A stretch of DNA of 64,000 nt from Pseudomonas sp. AL03 (GTDB taxonomy: Bacteria; Pseudomonadota; Gammaproteobacteria; Pseudomonadales; Pseudomonadaceae), in assembly GCF_029960815.1 (NCBI RefSeq), contig NZ_JASBRE010000026.1:1-64000 (forward strand). The letters are read 5' to 3'. The translations under genes and the position numbers were made by a program. The notes beneath the pieces are model-generated. The model did not search any database. It saw only the letters and a program-made list of their open reading frames with translations, and had not been told where the DNA came from. Position 1 is the stretch's first letter, and each line of letters starts with the position of its first letter. Shown here piece after piece: positions 15,656-23,670 of this stretch.

Positions 15656-16176
15656 AGAATCGCACCCCGAAAGGCGCCTCCAATGATATGGCGACACATG
15701 AAGCGTTCGTGCTGGGCGACTTGCTGCCCCTGGTAGTGGGGCACGCCAAGTCTGAAGGTCATCCCACGGAAATGGTTGCGCTTGCCTGTTTCCTCTCCCT
15801 GAGCACGGTGTTGCAAGCGAAGGGTATCCCTCGCGAATCGTTGGTCCAGGGGATAACTGCCTCCAACGTGCCGCTGCCATACCCGGGCGATTTACCACCC
15901 GACACCATAGAGCGCCTGGCGCTTCTCAATGAGCTGCACTTTGAGCAGTTCGATGATTTGACCTTGGCCTGCATGGCGAGCAACGGGACGAGCTTTGCCC
16001 ACGAGTCGCTGGCCTGCACCGAGCCGGACGACGACACCACCTGGAACGCGCACGTATCGATGATCAACTCGTGCAACGCCCTTACCGTCCTCATCAAGCG
16101 GCTGGCCGGTGGAAGAATGCCCGGAGAGCCTGACGTTGAGACGTTCGTGCGTCCGGTTGGGGAGACGCTGCAATGA
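15652..16176 (+). CDS. Hypothetical phage protein
   Basis: A 174-residue protein (VLGDLLPLVVGHAKSEGHPT, then LIKRLAGGRMPGEPDVETF near the end). No known domain is visible. It is coupled by four-base overlaps to the genes on both sides; the downstream gene it is coupled to carries a frameshift. Confidence 0.6.
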   Translation: MKNRTPKGASNDMATHEAFVLGDLLPLVVGHAKSEGHPTEMVALACFLSLSTVLQAKGIPRESLVQGITASNVPLPYPGDLPPDTIERLALLNELHFEQFDDLTLACMASNGTSFAHESLACTEPDDDTTWNAHVSMINSCNALTVLIKRLAGGRMPGEPDVETFVRPVGETLQ

Positions 16177-16399
16177 CCACCACCAACCCTCATGCCCCCC
16201 CCGGGACGCTCAGGCAGCGCCGGTAATCGTCGGTCCCTGGCCAAACTATGCCGCGTTCGCCGAATTGCCGGAGCAGCAGCGCTGGAAGATGTACGGCGGT
16301 GCGAAGGCCCACCGCGAAATGCTGGAGCAGGCGGGCTTTGTCGTGAGTGAAAGCTATGACGATTTTGTGTCCCGCGTGACTCGGGAGTTGAACGTATGA
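16173..16399 (+). pseudogene. Hypothetical phage protein broken by a frameshift in a C8 tract
   Basis: ATG 16173 overlaps the upstream stop, the pattern of the whole operon, and reads MTTTNPHAPPGTLRQRR before a stop. Eight C residues (16195-16202) lie at the break. With nine, the frame would continue as PPRDAQAAPVIVGPWPNYAA and on to 16399, giving about a 75-residue protein that again overlaps the next gene. So one base is missing, either by mutation, by sequencing error, or bypassed by slippage on the C tract. The body YAAFAELPEQQRWKMYGGAK is not recognised. Confidence 0.7.
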
Positions 16400-17160
16400 C
16401 TGTCGACACTCCACGCAAATTTCAGGGCGTATGGATTCCAGCGGAGCGTTGGCTTGATCGCACGCTGTCTCCCAATGAGAAGGTAATGCTGGGTGAAATA
16501 TCCAGCTTGGAGGCGGGTGCGCGCGGTTGTTATGCGACCAACGCGCACTTCGCCGAGTTCTTCAATCTCTCGATATCGCGCGTTTCGGAGATCATCAGCG
16601 GGCTGGTTGAAAAGGGGCACCTGCGTGTCGAATTGATCCGCGAAGGCAAGCGCGTAGTTGAGCGCCGCCTGCGACTTGTCGACCCCTTCGGTTTTCCGAA
16701 TACCCCTTCGGGAAACGCTGCGAACCCCTTCGGAAAAGACGGTGAACCCCCTTCGGAAAACACGCAGGGGAACAATACACAGAGCAACAATACAAAGAGC
16801 ATTAAAAACAATTCGGCATTGGGCGCTAAAAAAGCACTTTCGGATGAAGGGTTTGAACAGTTCTGGAAGCTGTATCCGAAGAAGAAGTCTCGCAAGGACG
16901 CTGCGAAGGCCTGGGCGAAGCTGAAACCGAACGATGAGCTACGCCAGACCCTGATCACCGCCTTGGGCAGCCACTGCGTTTCCGAAGACTGGACCAAGGA
17001 CAACGGCCGCTACGTCCCGAATGCCGCGACATGGCTGAATGGCGAGCGCTGGACTGACGAGCTGATGCCTGCCACCGGCGCCAAGCCTTCGAGCTTCAAC
17101 AACTTGCCGACCCACACACCGGATATGTACCAAGGAGGCAGCAATGGCCCAGCGTTCTAA
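16396..17160 (+). CDS. Replication initiation (O/DnaT-like) helix-turn-helix protein
   Basis: A 254-residue phage replication protein. The N-terminal winged helix-turn-helix (about 1-100, YATNAHFAEFFNLSISRVSE, then KGHLRVELIREGKRVVERR) is that of phage replisome organisers. A low-complexity linker (105-140) contains the repeats of the putative origin, and a C-terminal helicase-loader-contact-type domain follows (FEQFWKLYPKKKSRKDAAKA, then YVPNAATWLNGERW). The DnaC- and DnaB-like genes follow directly. This mirrors lambda, where ori lies inside gene O. It should melt the origin and recruit the loader. Confidence 0.8.
   Translation: MTVDTPRKFQGVWIPAERWLDRTLSPNEKVMLGEISSLEAGARGCYATNAHFAEFFNLSISRVSEIISGLVEKGHLRVELIREGKRVVERRLRLVDPFGFPNTPSGNAANPFGKDGEPPSENTQGNNTQSNNTKSIKNNSALGAKKALSDEGFEQFWKLYPKKKSRKDAAKAWAKLKPNDELRQTLITALGSHCVSEDWTKDNGRYVPNAATWLNGERWTDELMPATGAKPSSFNNLPTHTPDMYQGGSNGPAF
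16682..16810 (+). other. Putative phage replication origin: four iterons plus AT-rich stretch
   Basis: The decamer accccttcgg starts at 16682, 16702 and 16724, and with one extra C at 16746, mostly followed by a/gaaa. Repeats are 20-22 bases apart, about two helical turns, so they lie on one face. Immediately after comes an AT-rich stretch (16770-16820). All of this is inside the O-like gene, exactly the layout of the lambda origin. Confidence 0.65.
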
Positions 17161-17941
17161 TTTCCGCCGCCAGCCTGAGCAGCGCACCTTCACCGGCGAT
17201 TGCCCGGTCCACGGCTCGGTTGATCGCTCAGAGGTTGAGCAGTTCGACGGTTCGATGGCGGTCCGCCCATGCAAGCAGTGCCAGTTCCACGGCCTGCGCG
17301 TTGCGCCTCAGGGCGGCGAAGAGCATTCGCAGGCGCTGGCCAACCTGCAATCCGAGGGCGTCAACAGCGCGCTTGTAGGCTCTGGCATCACGCCTCGCTT
17401 CGCCGGCAGCATGTTCGCGAACTACCGTGTCGATAGCTCGGCTATGGGCCAGGCCTTGGTGATCTGCCAAGACTACGCTGACAACTTCGGCGAGCACTAC
17501 CAGGCCGGGCGCAATCTTCTGCTCTGCGGGAACGTCGGTACCGGGAAAACCCACCTGGCCACCAGCATCGTCCAGCAGGTCATCCGCCAGCACAGGGCGG
17601 TTGCGGTGATCACCTCGGCTGCCGAGATCATTCGGGTGTTCAAGCGCTCGATGGATCGTAACGCCGGTTACAGCGAGGGAGACGTGATCAACGAACTGGC
17701 GAGCTTCGATCTGTTGGTGATCGATGAGGTGGGCGCCCAGTCCGGAACCGCGTACGAGTTGGGTGTGCTGCATGAGGTGTTTGATCGCCGGTATCAGATG
17801 ATCAGGCCGACGGTGGTGGTCTCAAATATGGACGCCAAAGGGCTTGGCCAGTACATCGGCGAGCGGGCTCTCGACCGGCTGCGCGAGAACAAGGCGCTGC
17901 TGGTCGGCTTCACTTGGGCTTCGGCACGGGGGCGTGTATGA
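17144..17941 (+). CDS. DnaC-like helicase loader ATPase
   Basis: A 265-residue AAA+ protein. Walker A GNVGTGKTH is at 129-137 and Walker B LLVIDEVG at 189-196, followed by an RLRENKALLVGFTW end. The N-terminus has CPVH (20-23) and CKQC (43-46), a likely zinc site. It loads the DnaB helicase on the phage origin. It overlaps the O-like gene by 17 bases and the DnaB gene by four. Confidence 0.88.
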   Translation: MAQRSNFRRQPEQRTFTGDCPVHGSVDRSEVEQFDGSMAVRPCKQCQFHGLRVAPQGGEEHSQALANLQSEGVNSALVGSGITPRFAGSMFANYRVDSSAMGQALVICQDYADNFGEHYQAGRNLLLCGNVGTGKTHLATSIVQQVIRQHRAVAVITSAAEIIRVFKRSMDRNAGYSEGDVINELASFDLLVIDEVGAQSGTAYELGVLHEVFDRRYQMIRPTVVVSNMDAKGLGQYIGERALDRLRENKALLVGFTWASARGRV

Positions 17942-19320
17942 ATGACTATCGCGAGCTGTACAGCGACGAGGCCGAACACGCGCTGCTCGGCGCCCTGATG
18001 CTGGATGGCGAGTTGTTCGATTCGATCACGTCCAGCGTGACCACGGCTGACTTCCACGATCCGGAAAACGCGGCTCTGTTCCAGGTGATGCTCGACCTGC
18101 ATGCAACTGGGGCACCGGTTGACCCGGTGACGCTGCACGACTTCAAACCGGTCCTCCCGAGTGGCGGCACGACCATTGCGTATGCCGGTGAACTGGCGAA
18201 GAACACCCCCAGCACAGCCAACTGGAAGGCATACGCCCGAACAGTTGCTGAGCGAGCAGTACTCCGCCGCCTAGTGGAAGCCGCCGATGCAGTGCGCGAC
18301 TCAGCCAACGAGAACCGGCCGGTGGCGGAGATTATCGCTAGCGCGCAGCAAGCCATGGCCGACCTGCGCGACCTGGATACCGGCGAGCCCGATTACAAGC
18401 GAATCGACGAGGTCGTCAGTCGCAACATCGACATCATCGACGCCAAGTACAACGGGAGCGTGCAGTCGGGGCTGTCCACCGGCCTGGCGGACCTGGACAA
18501 GCTGATCCGTGGACTGCGCAAAAAGACCGTGACCATCGTCGCCGGCCTGCCAGGTAGCGGCAAGACCACCCTCGGCCTGCAAATCGCCCAACATATCGCT
18601 TGCACCGGCCTTGGCGTCGGCATGGTGTTCTCGTTGGAGATGCCCGAGGAGGAGCTGGCCAACCGCGCGCTGGCGTCACTTGGCAGCATAGACCTGCAGC
18701 TGCTCGACAACGGGAAGCTGGAGGACGATGACTGGCCGCGGCTGACGTCCGCAGTCAACAAAATCATGGATAAGCCGCTGTACATCAGCGACAAGTCGGG
18801 CCTGACCGTGCCGCGTATCCGGAGCATCTGCCGCCAGGTCAAGCGCAAGCACGGCCTCGACGTGGTGGTGATCGACTACATCGGCCTGATCGGCTCCGAC
18901 GGCAAGGCGTTCAACCGTACCGCCGAACTGGGCAAGATTTCCACCGGGATCGTCAACATCGCCAAAGAGCTGGAGGTGCCGGTGATCCTGCTGGCCCAGC
19001 TCAACCGCGACTCAACAAAACGCCCGGGCAAGAAGCCGATCGCATCCGACCTGCGCGATTCTGGCCAGATTGAGGCTGACGCCCACTGCATCATCCTCGT
19101 CCACCGCGACATGGACAGCGAGGAGGGCCAGAACGGCGCTACTGAGCTGCTTATGCCCAAGTGCAGGCACGCACCGGTGGGCTCATGCATCGTTCAGCAG
19201 CAGGGTAAGTTCGCACGCTTCGTCAACTTCGCCGGCCGAGAGCCTTCACAGGAGGAGGTCGAAGCCAGTCGTCCCTTCTCCAGTCAGTACAAGGGGAGAA
19301 AGAACGATGAGAAGTTTTAA
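17938..19320 (+). CDS. Replicative DNA helicase, DnaB family
   Basis: A 460-residue hexameric helicase. The N-terminal DnaB domain (about 10-105, EAEHALLGALMLDGELFDSI) precedes a RecA-like ATPase with Walker A GLPGSGKTT (203-211), Walker B VVVIDYIGLI (309-318) and the usual LAQLNRDSTKRPGKKP loop followed by LRDSGQIEADAH. Length is close to bacterial DnaB. The start ATG 17938 overlaps the loader's stop. A phage-encoded helicase and loader suggest replication largely independent of host DnaB loading. Confidence 0.92.
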   Translation: MNDYRELYSDEAEHALLGALMLDGELFDSITSSVTTADFHDPENAALFQVMLDLHATGAPVDPVTLHDFKPVLPSGGTTIAYAGELAKNTPSTANWKAYARTVAERAVLRRLVEAADAVRDSANENRPVAEIIASAQQAMADLRDLDTGEPDYKRIDEVVSRNIDIIDAKYNGSVQSGLSTGLADLDKLIRGLRKKTVTIVAGLPGSGKTTLGLQIAQHIACTGLGVGMVFSLEMPEEELANRALASLGSIDLQLLDNGKLEDDDWPRLTSAVNKIMDKPLYISDKSGLTVPRIRSICRQVKRKHGLDVVVIDYIGLIGSDGKAFNRTAELGKISTGIVNIAKELEVPVILLAQLNRDSTKRPGKKPIASDLRDSGQIEADAHCIILVHRDMDSEEGQNGATELLMPKCRHAPVGSCIVQQQGKFARFVNFAGREPSQEEVEASRPFSSQYKGRKNDEKF

Positions 19321-19891
19321 GCTGCTTGACCGCTTGCTGGGGCGGAACTCTGACCCCTTCTTCGCAGGTGAGGCGCTCGGTGCGCTGCAAACTGCGCTGG
19401 AGGCCGGCAAGCCCTGCATCCTTCCGAAAGGGTCGATAGTCGTTCCGGCTCCAGAGTATCCAGAAGCCGAACTGATCGCCGGCTCGATTCGGGAGTTTCC
19501 TGATGACTGGGTGTGGCACCACAAGGGCTATGAGCTTCGCCACGTTCCGAGCGGTTTCGTGCTCTGGGTTGCAAACAAGGACTTTGGCCTCGCCGAGGTT
19601 TACAGCGGTGGCGGCAAAGGTGATCTCTCCAAGCCCGAGCAGGCAATCATCTGGCCCGCAGTCGAGACGTGGCTGGCGCGGAACAAGGTCGGATTCACCG
19701 GCCGATTGCCGAAAGCGCGGATCACTAGTCGCAGCGGCACCTTCTGGTGCTTCGCCAAGGGCCATCCGTGGGCTGGTGTTGGCGACTCGCCGAAGGAGGC
19801 TTATCGCGCTTGGCGCCACGCCGTTTCCTCCCAATCCCGCAGCGACATGAAAACGAACGAATATCTGCAAATACGGAGTGCCATCCTATGA
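19307..19891 (+). CDS. Hypothetical phage protein
   Basis: A 194-residue protein (MRSFKLLDRLLGRNSDPFFA at its start). The middle (DWVWHHKGYELRHVPSGFVL) and the C-terminus (SPKEAYRAWRHAVSS) look like a folded, possibly DNA-binding or structural protein, but I recognise no family. GGGGAG upstream of ATG 19307 supports this start, which overlaps the end of the helicase gene by 14 bases. Confidence 0.65.
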   Translation: MRSFKLLDRLLGRNSDPFFAGEALGALQTALEAGKPCILPKGSIVVPAPEYPEAELIAGSIREFPDDWVWHHKGYELRHVPSGFVLWVANKDFGLAEVYSGGGKGDLSKPEQAIIWPAVETWLARNKVGFTGRLPKARITSRSGTFWCFAKGHPWAGVGDSPKEAYRAWRHAVSSQSRSDMKTNEYLQIRSAIL

Positions 19892-20187
19892 GTAACGTCA
19901 CGGCGGCATTGCCGCGCAAGAGCCTGCTCGAGCATGAGCGTAAGTTTCTGAAAATTGCCGGGGATGGCCTCACCCAGGAGAAGGTCGGCGGCGCCGCTGC
20001 ATTGGCCTGCCTTCTGAATATGGTCGCCAGCTGGCACGCTACCCGGGTGAGCATCGAGTTTGGGGATTACTGCAAGCGCTGGGTGTCCGAGGGTAACGCC
20101 AAGAGCAAGTCGGCCGACAAGCTGCTTCGCAACATTTTGGGCCTGGACGACAACCCGCCGCCGCGTCGCATCAGGAGGGCTGCTTAA
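19888..20187 (+). CDS. Hypothetical phage protein
   Basis: A 99-residue basic, helical protein (LTQEKVGGAAALACLLNMVA, then CKRWVSEGNAKSKSADKLLR). It sits where lambda has nin-region genes. No family is assigned. The ATG overlaps the upstream stop (ATGA), and its TAA overlaps the next ATG. Confidence 0.6.
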   Translation: MSNVTAALPRKSLLEHERKFLKIAGDGLTQEKVGGAAALACLLNMVASWHATRVSIEFGDYCKRWVSEGNAKSKSADKLLRNILGLDDNPPPRRIRRAA

Positions 20188-20735
20188 TGACGGTCTATCG
20201 AAGTGCCGAGCACGCCGTTATGCGCGCCATGAACGTCGACTCAATCTCATTGCACAAGGGGGCTGGCTGGCAGAACAAGTACAAGCCGGAAGCTTGGGAG
20301 GCTGAGCGGGCCGACAATCCATGTCCGATGGATCGGTTCGATCAGCTCACCCAAGACAGCATGACTCGTTCACTCCTGCGCCGTGTCTTGTCGACTCATT
20401 ACTGGCAGGTGCTGGTGGCTCACTTCATGGTGGACCTGGACGGGTCAACCCAGCAGCAGCGGATTGCGGCCATCGCGCATCTGGCGCGCTCGGCGCCGGG
20501 GAAGTCCCACCACCTTTTCAGGACGAAGTGCGTCACAGCCTGGGCAACACCGCGACTGCCTGAGGCATTCATGGTGCTGCATACCTGGGACAATGCCGAC
20601 ACACCAACGCCAGAGAAGACGCTGTACCGATGGCGGTCGGATATTCGCAAGTGGCTGGAGGCTGAGCGTGATGCCGCGATAGCCTCTGCGTGGGTGATTC
20701 TAGGTGAAGCGGAATTGATTGTGGAGGCGGCTTGA
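20187..20735 (+). CDS. Hypothetical phage protein at the position of a late regulator
   Basis: A 182-residue protein (VLSTHYWQVLVAHFMVDLDG, then YRWRSDIRKWLEAERDAAIA). It is the last gene of the early rightward operon, just before a strong terminator, the place where lambdoid phages keep the Q antiterminator. I see no clear match to a known Q family, so a late-gene regulatory role is only positional inference. Confidence 0.6.
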   Translation: MTVYRSAEHAVMRAMNVDSISLHKGAGWQNKYKPEAWEAERADNPCPMDRFDQLTQDSMTRSLLRRVLSTHYWQVLVAHFMVDLDGSTQQQRIAAIAHLARSAPGKSHHLFRTKCVTAWATPRLPEAFMVLHTWDNADTPTPEKTLYRWRSDIRKWLEAERDAAIASAWVILGEAELIVEAA

Positions 20736-20801
20736 ATGGTAGAGAAAATGAGAATATAGTTTTCCACATTGCGGCTCTGCGTCTTTAGGATGCGAACACG
20801 A

Positions 20802-20830
20802 AAAGCCCGACCATTGTGTTGGGCTTTTTT
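20802..20830 (+). terminator. Intrinsic terminator ending the early operon
   Basis: Arms aaagccc / gggcttt around a loop with accattgtgtt are followed by TTTTTT. It is placed 66 bases after the last early gene. Confidence 0.8.
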
Positions 20831-20896
20831 ATAGCCGGGTTAAAATGCTCATGCGAGACTGGAAATAGTCCAGATCTCGAAATGAGGTTTCACCCG

Positions 20897-21163
20897 ATGC
20901 AAAGAAACAAGTCGTTAGCAAAGTGTATTTTGGAAATTGTCGAGGAGAGCGCCCGCCTCAGCGGAGTCAGCTACCCAGATTTGCGTACTGCGTACGGCAA
21001 ACGAAATGTCGTCTGGGATAATGGTGAGTCCTACTTGCTGGACCTTCTAGTTGAAGGTGGGTTTCTCAGCAAGGTTGAAGGGATTCCCCCGGTAGCTGAT
21101 TACATCCAGTTGACGTGGGCAGGTCATGATCTGCTCGACACACTGAAGCGCGAGCTTCAATAG
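20897..21163 (+). CDS. DUF2513-like protein
   Basis: An 88-residue protein with the DUF2513 pattern: an N-terminal helix (MQRNKSLAKCILEIVEESAR), a YLLDLLVEGGFLSK segment, and the ending IQLTWAGHDLLDTLK. DUF2513 proteins have a winged-helix look and are frequent in prophages; function is unknown. ATG 20897 fits the family start; ATG 20882 is in frame. It lies between two terminators and is therefore a stand-alone accessory gene (moron). Confidence 0.75.
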   Translation: MQRNKSLAKCILEIVEESARLSGVSYPDLRTAYGKRNVVWDNGESYLLDLLVEGGFLSKVEGIPPVADYIQLTWAGHDLLDTLKRELQ

Positions 21164-21167
21164 TCCC

Positions 21168-21193
21168 AAGCCCAGCCATTGCGCTGGGCTTTT
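21168..21193 (+). terminator. Intrinsic terminator
   Basis: Arms aagcccagc / gctgggctt with a short loop are followed by TTTT, immediately after the DUF2513-like gene. Confidence 0.8.
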
Positions 21194-21292
21194 CGTAAGT
21201 GAGTCTTCGCGTCATTTTGTTGTCGCCATCATATTGACATCATTAGTTAAATCGGCAAAGGTTAGACCCAGTCCACTCAAGGTGCCTAACAG

Positions 21293-21607
21293 ATGCGAAA
21301 AATTCTAGCTATTGCCGCAATGCTCATCTCCGCAGTTGCCTCAGCTGATGACAGACTTTCATTCACTGGTATCAAGGTCGTCAACACGGATGGCGCGCCG
21401 GCTGTGCAAGGGTACGCGCGCAACACCACCAATGCTCAGTTCAACAGTGTGACTGTGGTATTCAAGTTGTATGATCGTTCTGGAAACATGGTTGGTAATG
21501 CAATTGCTAATGGCATGGGCCTCGGACCAAATGAAAGCTGGAAGTTTACCGCCCCGGCAGGCGTAGCCTTTGACAGAGCAGAAGTAACCAGCGTCCAGAT
21601 CATGTAA
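21293..21607 (+). CDS. Exported FxLYD domain-like protein
   Basis: A 104-residue protein with a signal peptide (MRKILAIAAMLISAVASADD, cleavage near ASA) and a small beta-sandwich with VFKLYDRSGNMVGNA, the FxLYD-type motif, and GPNESWKFTAP. FxLYD domains occur in exported proteins of unknown role. It has its own upstream region and a downstream terminator, so it is probably a lysogen-expressed moron. Confidence 0.7.
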   Translation: MRKILAIAAMLISAVASADDRLSFTGIKVVNTDGAPAVQGYARNTTNAQFNSVTVVFKLYDRSGNMVGNAIANGMGLGPNESWKFTAPAGVAFDRAEVTSVQIM

Positions 21608-21622
21608 TTTAGGTGTCGCATC

Positions 21623-21648
21623 AAGGTCAGCCCCGCGCTGGCCTTTTT
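21623..21648 (+). terminator. Intrinsic terminator
   Basis: Arms aaggtcagc / gctggcctt (one G-T pair) are followed by TTTT, between the FxLYD gene and the convergent hicB. Confidence 0.7.
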
Positions 21649-21650
21649 AT

Positions 21651-22076
21651 TTAAGCTGCCTCGACAGAGATAGCCAGGCGCTTCCCGAGCGCTGATAGAG
21701 CGGCTTCGAGCTGCTCCATCTTCGATGTGTGCAGGAAGTCGACCAGGCGATCACCTTGCACCTGGGCCACGCCCAGCAGGCGGCGCAAGTCGGCCTTGCG
21801 CATATCTCGCTCCATCATGGCGTTCCACAGTGCGATCTTCGCCACGGTCACTGCTGGCAAGTGGATAACGTGCTCGCCGGGCTCTGGCGTAGAAGCGGGT
21901 GGGATGGCGCGGCGCTCATCGACGTAGATGGACAGGGTCGTCTCGATTGCGTCCACGGCTTCGCTGATCGCGTGCTGTTCGTCATCGCCGTAACTGTTCA
22001 GCTGCGGGAGATCCCGGCAGAAGACTGCCAGCCCTGGTGATTCGTCCCGCTCGAAACGGATTGCATAGTCGTACAT
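21651..22076 (-). CDS. hicB: Type II toxin-antitoxin antitoxin HicB
   Basis: A 141-residue antitoxin. The N-terminal HicB fold starts MYDYAIRFERDESPGLAVFC and includes ISEAVDAIETTLSIYVDERR. The C-terminal part (MERDMRKADLRRLLGVAQVQ) is a helix-turn-helix DNA-binding domain. AAGGAG five bases upstream fixes ATG 22076 over the in-frame GTG 22082. It neutralises HicA and should autorepress the pair. It is the second gene of a leftward hicAB operon inserted between rightward phage genes. Confidence 0.9.
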   Translation of the reverse strand: MYDYAIRFERDESPGLAVFCRDLPQLNSYGDDEQHAISEAVDAIETTLSIYVDERRAIPPASTPEPGEHVIHLPAVTVAKIALWNAMMERDMRKADLRRLLGVAQVQGDRLVDFLHTSKMEQLEAALSALGKRLAISVEAA

Positions 22077-22127
22077 GGTCACTCCTTGGAGGTGATCGTT
22101 CAGCGTTCGGATGTGGTGAAGGGGCTC

Positions 22128-22307
22128 TTAGAGCCCCAGTTGTTTAATGATCGCCTTGCGGGTCGGTTCTGGCATTTCCTTACTACCGTGATCCGCGAAG
22201 GTGCTCCTGTTTCCGTTTGGGGCGATGACTTTGAAGTGGCTTCCTTTGCCTGCTTCGAAGGTCACCCCTTGGGCCTTCAGCCATCGTCTGAACTCGCTGA
22301 ACTTCAT
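22128..22307 (-). CDS. hicA: Type II toxin-antitoxin toxin HicA
   Basis: A 59-residue mRNA interferase. MKFSEFRRWLKAQGVTFEAG leads to the catalytic His in GKGSHFKVIAPNG, and the protein ends in DHGSKEMPEPTRKAIIKQL, all typical of HicA. A start ten codons upstream is in frame, but the family begins at MKFSEF. The toxin precedes the antitoxin, the common order. Retention in a decaying prophage fits an addiction role. Confidence 0.92.
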   Translation of the reverse strand: MKFSEFRRWLKAQGVTFEAGKGSHFKVIAPNGNRSTFADHGSKEMPEPTRKAIIKQLGL

Positions 22308-22559
22308 CACCTCGCCTCGTTGTTTGGATGAGCTCATTCTACAACATTTATGTTTTAGTACAACACTTTTGTTTTATTTAATTCAGCACCTACACCAGGC
22401 CTCGGCATTGATCGAGGCTTTTTCGTTTTCGGCTCCACCACACCCATCGCTCCGAGCTGGGAGTGCTGCTGGAGCTGAATTATTTCTGCACAGCGCAGGC
22501 GAGTACAAGGTGCGTGCAACCAGTTCAACCAACGCCACTGATACTCCGGAGATTCACCT

Positions 22560-22847
22560 ATGAAGCGATTCACCTCCTATCTGGGGCTTGCGCTTGTCGC
22601 CTGCCTATCCTGTTTTTCCCTGCAGGCATTCGCCGAGCCCGTGGCTTACGCCTATCGTTCCGCAGTGATGCTGGCCGAGATGCCAAGCGTCGCCGTCAAG
22701 CGCTTGGAATTGACCCTCGCCATGTGGCGAACGGGTAGACAGACCGCTGACGATAGTTTGGGCTCCAACCTGCGCGCATCCAGCAACCACTTCGTGATGG
22801 CCTCGGCCAAGGCGGCGCTTGACGGTGTCGGTCTGACTCCCTGCTGA
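22560..22847 (+). CDS. Small exported protein
   Basis: A 95-residue protein with a signal peptide (hydrophobic GLALVACLSCFSLQAFA, cleavage after AFA) and a short helical mature part (AVKRLELTLAMWRTGRQT). No family is recognised. It has a terminator directly downstream and lies next to hicAB, so it is probably another moron. An AT-rich stretch at 22335-22390 may hold its promoter and that of hicA. Confidence 0.6.
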   Translation: MKRFTSYLGLALVACLSCFSLQAFAEPVAYAYRSAVMLAEMPSVAVKRLELTLAMWRTGRQTADDSLGSNLRASSNHFVMASAKAALDGVGLTPC

Positions 22848-22866
22848 ATACGCCTGGAAGAAACAG

Positions 22867-22892
22867 AAAAACCCGGCCACTGCGCCGGGTTT
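22867..22892. terminator. Intrinsic terminator
   Basis: Arms aaaacccgg / ccgggtttt around a short loop. It can work in both directions between the small exported protein and the leftward gene at 22949. Confidence 0.75.
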
Positions 22893-22948
22893 TCATTGCC
22901 TCGTTTTACCTAGTGTCTTCATGCCTCTCACTACGGCGATGTACAAGT

Positions 22949-23485
22949 CTAGAGGGACTCATTTCTACCTGCTTCCCTCTGCCCGTCTCCAAACGGCTTG
23001 GTGAATATAACGCTGGCCCCGGCCGACCTCGATATAGGCTCAGCCACCTGGCTGGGCTGTGCGGGGAGCTTAGTACTTGGCAATTTCGTGTTGTTCGGCT
23101 CGTCTTCTAAAGAGCTGATGTTGCAGCCACTCAGATCATGCGGCTGAGCGCGCGATGTGTCTTCAATTGCTTCGCTAGTTGTGTTGGCCGATTGATAGAG
23201 AGACGTTGTCGCATCGGCTGCGGAACGCCTAGCCGGTGCCCCAGTAGTAGCGGCGCGCTGCTTGTCTAGCCACGTAACCATCTGGACCGCTCGATAGGGC
23301 GAGCGCCCTGGAGCTGCTTCCAGTAGTAGCGCAATGCGATCCCTGTTCGTGTCGCTGAGCGTGAATCCACGTAGACCAAGGTATTCATCGATAAAGTGTT
23401 CGACATCCCACGCCTCGGTGAGCGAGACAAAGATGCTTTGAATTTTCCCGGAGTAGCGTTTTTTATCTGAACGTTGCCAAGGCAT
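22949..23485 (-). CDS. Hypothetical leftward prophage protein
   Basis: A 178-residue protein. The first 75 residues look folded (KIQSIFVSLTEAWDVEHFID, then SPYRAVQMVTWLDKQRAA); the rest is Ser/Thr/Ala-rich and probably disordered. No family is recognised. It is transcribed against the surrounding late genes, as lysogenic accessory genes often are. Confidence 0.55.
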   Translation of the reverse strand: MPWQRSDKKRYSGKIQSIFVSLTEAWDVEHFIDEYLGLRGFTLSDTNRDRIALLLEAAPGRSPYRAVQMVTWLDKQRAATTGAPARRSAADATTSLYQSANTTSEAIEDTSRAQPHDLSGCNISSLEDEPNNTKLPSTKLPAQPSQVAEPISRSAGASVIFTKPFGDGQREAGRNESL

Positions 23486-23624
23486 GATACAGAGTCCGTA
23501 ATATCAATGTGACACCAGGATGATGCTGTGAGCTGTGCTTCGCAATATGTCTTTGAGTCGGGCGATCACCGGTCGCTGACTCTTGAAGGAAGAATACCTG
23601 TCCAGTCCGCGCCACGCGCTTCGT

Positions 23625-23652
23625 AGCCTGCTGCATTCGCAGGGGCTTTTTT
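23625..23652 (+). terminator. Intrinsic terminator in front of a late gene
   Basis: An imperfect hairpin agcctgc / gcaggggct is followed by TTTTTT, ending about 20 bases before the next start. Similar elements precede several late genes. Confidence 0.5.
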
Positions 23653-23670
23653 CGTTATGAGGCACAGCAA

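Noticed and set aside
22076..22128. hicB start at GTG 22082 and hicA start at 22337
   Set aside because: Ribosome binding site spacing and family start residues favour 22076 and 22307.
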